Positions 59,746 through 64,000 of a DNA stretch of 64,000 nt are shown one piece after another. The translations under genes were made by a program, and so were the position numbers. The stretch lies in contig NC_071396.1 in NCBI RefSeq assembly GCF_022682495.2, positions 53,192,022-53,256,021 on the forward strand, read 5' to 3'. The first letter of the stretch is position 1. Every line of letters begins with the position of its first letter. The notes beneath the pieces were generated by a model. The model was not told where the DNA came from and did no database searches. It saw only the letters and a list, made by a program, of their open reading frames with translations. The DNA comes from Desmodus rotundus (Eukaryota > Chordata > Mammalia > Chiroptera > Phyllostomidae).

Positions 59746-60689
59746 CTTCCAGCATTCAGGGTTGTCAAGACTTGGACAAAAAGTCACTTAAAAGCAGAAG
59801 GATATTTTTTGGTTTGGATGTAAGGCGTTAGGCCCTTGCTTCCTTCATGCCAGTTATTGGTAACTTAAACAGTTGTGTATGTATTAACTATTGGTGGGAA
59901 GAATCCTGGTAATATTTGTATAAAAGTTGTGGTTATGCCAAAAAAAGCACCATTAAATTAAAAAGAAAAAGTATAAGTAAGTCTCCTAACATCTTTCCTG
60001 TTTCTATTAACATTCTGGCAGCTTAAATTTTCAATCTGGCTAGATTAACTCCCTGCCTCAGTGCCTGGGCTGGCTGCCTCTCTCTGCCCTGTAGGAAAAC
60101 CTTGCAGAATACATTGGACTTCATGTCTGGCTGTCTCATGGAGTCGGTGGCAAAACAAATAGTTTTCTCCTAGATGGTGGTGACCAACTTTAGGCACAGA
60201 GTTCTTGATTGGAATTCCGTAAGTTGCTTTCTCTCCTTCAGGGGAATTTAAGTAGAGGTGAGGTCCTAAAGACCGAACTGTGTCCCAAGGCCTAGAAAAG
60301 CCCAGGTGTGCTGTTGTGTTTCCAACCCAGGAGAGGGAAATGGCTTCATTCTAGTTCATGGGTGTTTGATGGATGCAAAAGAGATGACCAAAACAAGACT
60401 ATGAATCGAGCCTCTTCTCAGTGAGCTTTTAGTCACGTTGGGGCAGGGTGTGTGACACTGAATCGAGCCTTACTCTTGAGTAGGTATTCTTTTGTGTGAT
60501 GCTTTTTTTTTTTTTTGCCAAGCAAAATTAAGTGACTGTATTTGAGCCCATAGTTTTCATGAGATGTTTTGGAGATGGCACAAGTTTTTAAATGCATTCT
60601 TGGCAGTTAATAATTCTGAGATCTCTGACCTGCATCACATTGCCAAGGCAAACACAGTGAATTTAACAGAAAGTAGTCTAATAAGAATG

Positions 60690-60900
60690 CCAGGAGCCTT
60701 GTTTATTGAGCACTTACCAAGTGCTCCACTCAATGCTAAGTGTGCACATTGTCTCATTAGTCCTTTCACCATCCTTTGAGATGAATTCTTTTATTTTTCT
60801 GCAATTTAGAATTGTGGTAACTTGTCTAAGGTCACACAGCTAGGAAGTTGTACAACCAAGTTTTGAACCTGGCAATGGACTACCTGGCCTTCCCTTGAAC
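60690..60900 (-). repeat. MIR SINE
   Basis: 'ttgtttattgagcacttacc', 'aactgt'-type centre replaced by 'gtaacttgtctaaggtcaca', then 'cagctaggaagttgtacaac' and 'ttgaacctggcaatggacta'. Reverse complement, near full length. Confidence 0.8.
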
Positions 60901-61199
60901 ATAACACTTTGGTGCTTCAGTAAACACACTGGCAGTGCAGATGCAAATTCTATATAGACCTAGACCTTAGAAAGGAGAAACATGCAGCCGGTGCTAGAAT
61001 AGCTGAGAATATTGTCCCACCTCAGTTGTTTTTCAGAATCTAAGTCCTGAGTAGCAAGGAATAGCCCATACTTTGTATTGTGCTCTGAAGTTGTTTCTCT
61101 CTCCGTCATAGGATTAAAGAATAGTTGTAGGCTGGAGGGGCAAGTGAGGGTTTCCGATTATCTCTTGGCTTCATAAAAGCAATAGAAGTTCTCTTTAAT

Positions 61200-61490
61200 A
61201 GCATTAATTTTTTTTATTAAAATTTTATTGTGATATAATTGGCATATTAGTTTTGGTGTACCACACAGTGACTTGATAATGTATATATTCTGAGGTCATC
61301 AGCATGATTAAGTCTAGTTAAGTCTGTCACTAAAATTACAATTTTTTTTCTTATGAGGAGACTTTTAAGATTTATTCTCTTAGCAACGTTCAAATATTCG
61401 CTACAGTATTAACTCTAGTCACCATGCTATACATTATATTCCCATGATTTATTTATGTTATAACTGGAAGTGATTATATTTTAACTATGT
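61200..61490 (-). repeat. L1 3' end fragment
   Basis: 'attaaaattttattgtgata', 'taattggcatattagttttg', 'agtattaactctagtcacca', 'tgctatacattatattccca': reverse-complement L1M. Confidence 0.85.
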
Positions 61491-62069
61491 AAAAAAAGCA
61501 TCAAGCAGGGAGGCCAAAACACTCCTGAGTCTGATCCTCTTTGCTCATTAAAACAAGAGTAAAAATATTGACATCAAGTGTTGAGTGCTTTAAAGCACGC
61601 CATCTTTTTGTACTTTTTAAGGATTTGATACAGGCTTTTTGCAATAGTGAGATGAACCCTTCTTTAATGGCATAGACTCTCAAAGGATGTCCAATGCCAA
61701 GTTGCTTTGTTTAGGAGGAGATTACTCATAAAGTCCTAATGGAACAAATGGGTGTGGAGTTAGATAGCAAAATATTTTTCCCAGTTCCTTTACTTTGCTT
61801 TAACACCTTGCAAATAAAAGGGGAAGAAAAAGGATTTCCTAATTATTTGTAAAAGGTAATAATTTGCAATACTGACATTTGAAGTATTACACATACAAAT
61901 ATAAACAATAACAAATTAAATGCAAACAAGATTTTATAGTTTTTATATAATACTGGCTTTTAAAAAAAAGTCCTTTCACTTAATTCATTCTGCTCTTGAT
62001 TGCATTGAATAAATTGCATCTAATCTGTAGTTCTCAACCCACTGATTGAGTGTTAAGCTCCCCTCCTCC

Positions 62070-63040
62070 CCCCTTTAAAAAATAATTAATAGACTTTATT
62101 TTTAGAACAGTTTGTAGGTTTCCAGAACAATTGAGTGGAAAGTATAGAGAGTTCCCATAAAGCCTCTCACATCTATTTCTTCCTATTATTAACATCTTGA
62201 AGTAGTGAGGTACATTTATTACAATAGCAATATAATGTTATTAACTGAAGTCCATAAATCACATTAAGGTTCTCTTTTTGTGTTGTACGTTTTATGGGTT
62301 GGGACAAATGCATAATAACATTTATTGGCCATTACTCATCTCCTGCACCCAGTCCTTGGCAACCGCTGATCTTTTTGCTGTTTCCCTAGTTTTGCCTTTT
62401 CCAGAATGTCATAGTTGGAATCACATGGTAGGTAGCCTTTTCAGATTGGCTTCTTTCATTTAGCAATATGCATTTAAGTTTTCCCCATATGTTTTGTGAC
62501 TTGATAGCTCATTTCTTTTTACCACTGACCAATTTTCCGTTGTTGGTATGTACCACATGAATGTCTTCATCTATTGAGGGACATCTTAGTTGCTTCCAAG
62601 TTTTAGCAATTATGAAGAAAGCTGATATAAACATTTCTGTGCAGGTTCATGAGTGAACATGTGTTTTCAGCTCACTTGGTTGTATACCAAGGAGCACAAT
62701 TGCTGGATCATATGGTAAGAGTGTGTCTAGTTTTGTAAGAAGCCGCCAAACTGTCCTCCAGAGTGGCCATACGATTTTTCATTCTCACCAACAGTGAATG
62801 AGAGTCCTGTTGCTGCACATCCTCAGCCACGTTTGGTGTTGCCTGTATTTTAGATTCAGCCATTTTAATAGGCGGGCAGGGTGGTATCTTATTGTTTTGT
62901 ATATTTGTAATTTTCTAACAATAGGATGTTGAGCATCTTTTTAATGTGCTTATTTACCATCTGATTATCATCTTTGGTGAGGTGTCCAGATCTTTTGCTC
63001 GTTTTTTAATTGGGTTAGAGTTTCCTTATGCTAAGTGTTT
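62070..63040 (-). repeat. L1 3' region, about 1 kb
   Basis: 'tcttgaagtagtgaggtaca', 'cctgcacccagtccttggca', 'aattgctggatcatatggta', 'agaagccgccaaactgtcct': an old L1, reverse complement. Confidence 0.85.
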
Positions 63041-63044
63041 TTTT

Positions 63045-63385
63045 CCCCCCTGTGGTAACATATACGTAAGACGAAATTTACCACTAATACTATCTCTTTC
63101 CAGAACATTTTTATCATACCAAACTGAAACTGTATACCCATTAAACGGTAACTCCCCATTATTCGGTCCCCCTAGTATCTGAGGTAAACCTCTATACTAC
63201 TTTCCTTCTCCATGAATTTGACTACTCTTAGTACCTCATATTAGTGGAATAATCCAGTATTTGTCCTTTTGTGTCTGATTTATTTCATTTAGCCTAATGT
63301 TTTCAAGGTTCATTCATACTGTAGCACATGTCAAAATTTCATTCCTTTTTATGGCTGAGTATCTTATTTGTTGAGTTTTAATTAC
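63045..63385 (-). repeat. Second L1 3' end fragment
   Basis: 'gtggtaacatatacgtaaga', 'accaaactgaaactgtatac', 'gttcattcatactgtagcac', 'ttcctttttatggctgagta'. It starts a new L1 3' end, so it is a separate insertion from the one before it. Confidence 0.75.
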
Positions 63386-63545
63386 CAACACCTATCATTG
63401 AGAAAGACTGTTCTTTCTCCTTTAAACTTATAAAAAAGGTATTTTTTCTCTATCTTCTCTTTTTTCCCCTTCAGAATGATCTCTAACACTCTGAATTGAT
63501 AACCCCGATTTATCATAGACGTCTCTCTCAGGAGCACTGTGTTTG

Positions 63546-63778
63546 CCCTGGCCTGGTGGCCCCGTTGGCTGGAGTGTGGTCCTGTACACCAAAAGGTTGC
63601 AGGTTCCATTCCTGATCAGGGCACATACCTGGGTTGTGGGTGTGATCCCTGGGTGGGGTGCGTGCAGGAGGCAACCAGTCCGATGTTTCTCTTTCACATT
63701 GATGTCTCTGTCTCTCTCTCTCACATACTTTTTCTGTCTCTAGAATCAATAAACATGTCCTCTGGTGAGTATTAAAAA
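63546..63778 (+). repeat. VES-type bat SINE, full length
   Basis: 'cctggcctggtggccccgtt', 'aggttccattcctgatcagg', 'gggcacatacctgggttgtg', 'tgcaggaggcaaccagtccg', CT-rich, then 'aatcaataaacatgtcctct' and 'ggtgagtattaaaaaga'. Intronic, sense to ARHGAP26. Confidence 0.93.
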
Positions 63779-63834
63779 GATTATGTTTATGGTTATTCCT
63801 TTCAAAGTAGCCATTTGTTTCAGATCAACATATT

Positions 63835-64000
63835 TTCAGGGAGTTTTTTAAAAAGCTTTGTTGAATTATTTCATCAGTTTTTAGTGTATAATTTGGTAGT
63901 TTTACAGAGTTCTGCAAACATTACCCCAATCCAGTTTTAGAACACTTGTATCACCCCAAATAGGCATTCTCCATTCTCACCTCAAGCCTTAGACAACCTC
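63835..64000 (-). repeat. L1 3' end, runs off the window
   Basis: 'tagtgtataatttggtagtt', 'agttctgcaaacattacccc', 'aatccagttttagaacactt': a reverse-complement L1 3' end cut by the window edge. Confidence 0.75.

Larger units (their letters stand above)
56431..64000 (+). other. ARHGAP26: ARHGAP26 intron 1 (5' part)
   Basis: Begins at the GTGAGT donor and runs past the right edge; intron 1 is known to be very long in mammals. The first roughly 600 bases are still CpG-rich. No further exon is recognised. 57000-58000 and 61491-62069 hold nothing I can name; 60505-60520 is a T-run. The right 3 kb is mostly L1. Confidence 0.9.

Noticed and set aside
1..64000. CRISPR arrays, bacterial operons, ribosomal RNA genes, exogenous viral genomes
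   Set aside because: Nothing of the kind was seen; all the evidence is for a mammalian chromosome.

Overview
The window is mammalian nuclear DNA, almost certainly from a microbat. The organism call rests on several copies of the tRNA-derived bat SINE of the VES type (36300-36548, 53221-53440, 53458-53650, 54075-54238 antisense, 63546-63778) and on a bat-type LINE 3' end. These lie on an ordinary placental background of MIR, L2, MER5/MER20 DNA transposons and old L1. Bat family and species cannot be resolved by eye.

Layout: two genes stand head to head. On the minus strand, a noncoding first exon of FGF1 ends at a splice donor at 17490/17489. The FGF1 coding exons must lie beyond position 1, so about 1-17489 is FGF1 intron. 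On the plus strand, the CpG-rich promoter, 5' UTR and first coding exon of ARHGAP26 (GRAF1) sit at 55817-56430, and 56431-64000 is the start of ARHGAP26 intron 1. Between them is about 38 kb of intergenic sequence. The order and orientation (FGF1 minus, ARHGAP26 plus) match human 5q31.

Only one conserved host protein-coding segment is present, the 51-codon ARHGAP26 exon. Nearly every other open frame is chance or repeat derived. The exceptions are an ORF1 remnant of a half-L1-like LINE (54987-55316) running into a 500-base assembly gap, and a decayed ERV-L-type pol (47190-48860).

The most interesting signals are regulatory. An RFX X-box-like site lies about 480-500 bp upstream of the FGF1 exon. 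Four CTCF-like sites lie in the intergenic space, the two nearer FGF1 in reverse and the two nearer ARHGAP26 in forward orientation, a divergent layout expected of a domain boundary. A GC-rich patch near 28.8 kb could hold another FGF1 promoter. These are motif reads by eye and need data. I saw no wholly new biological system.
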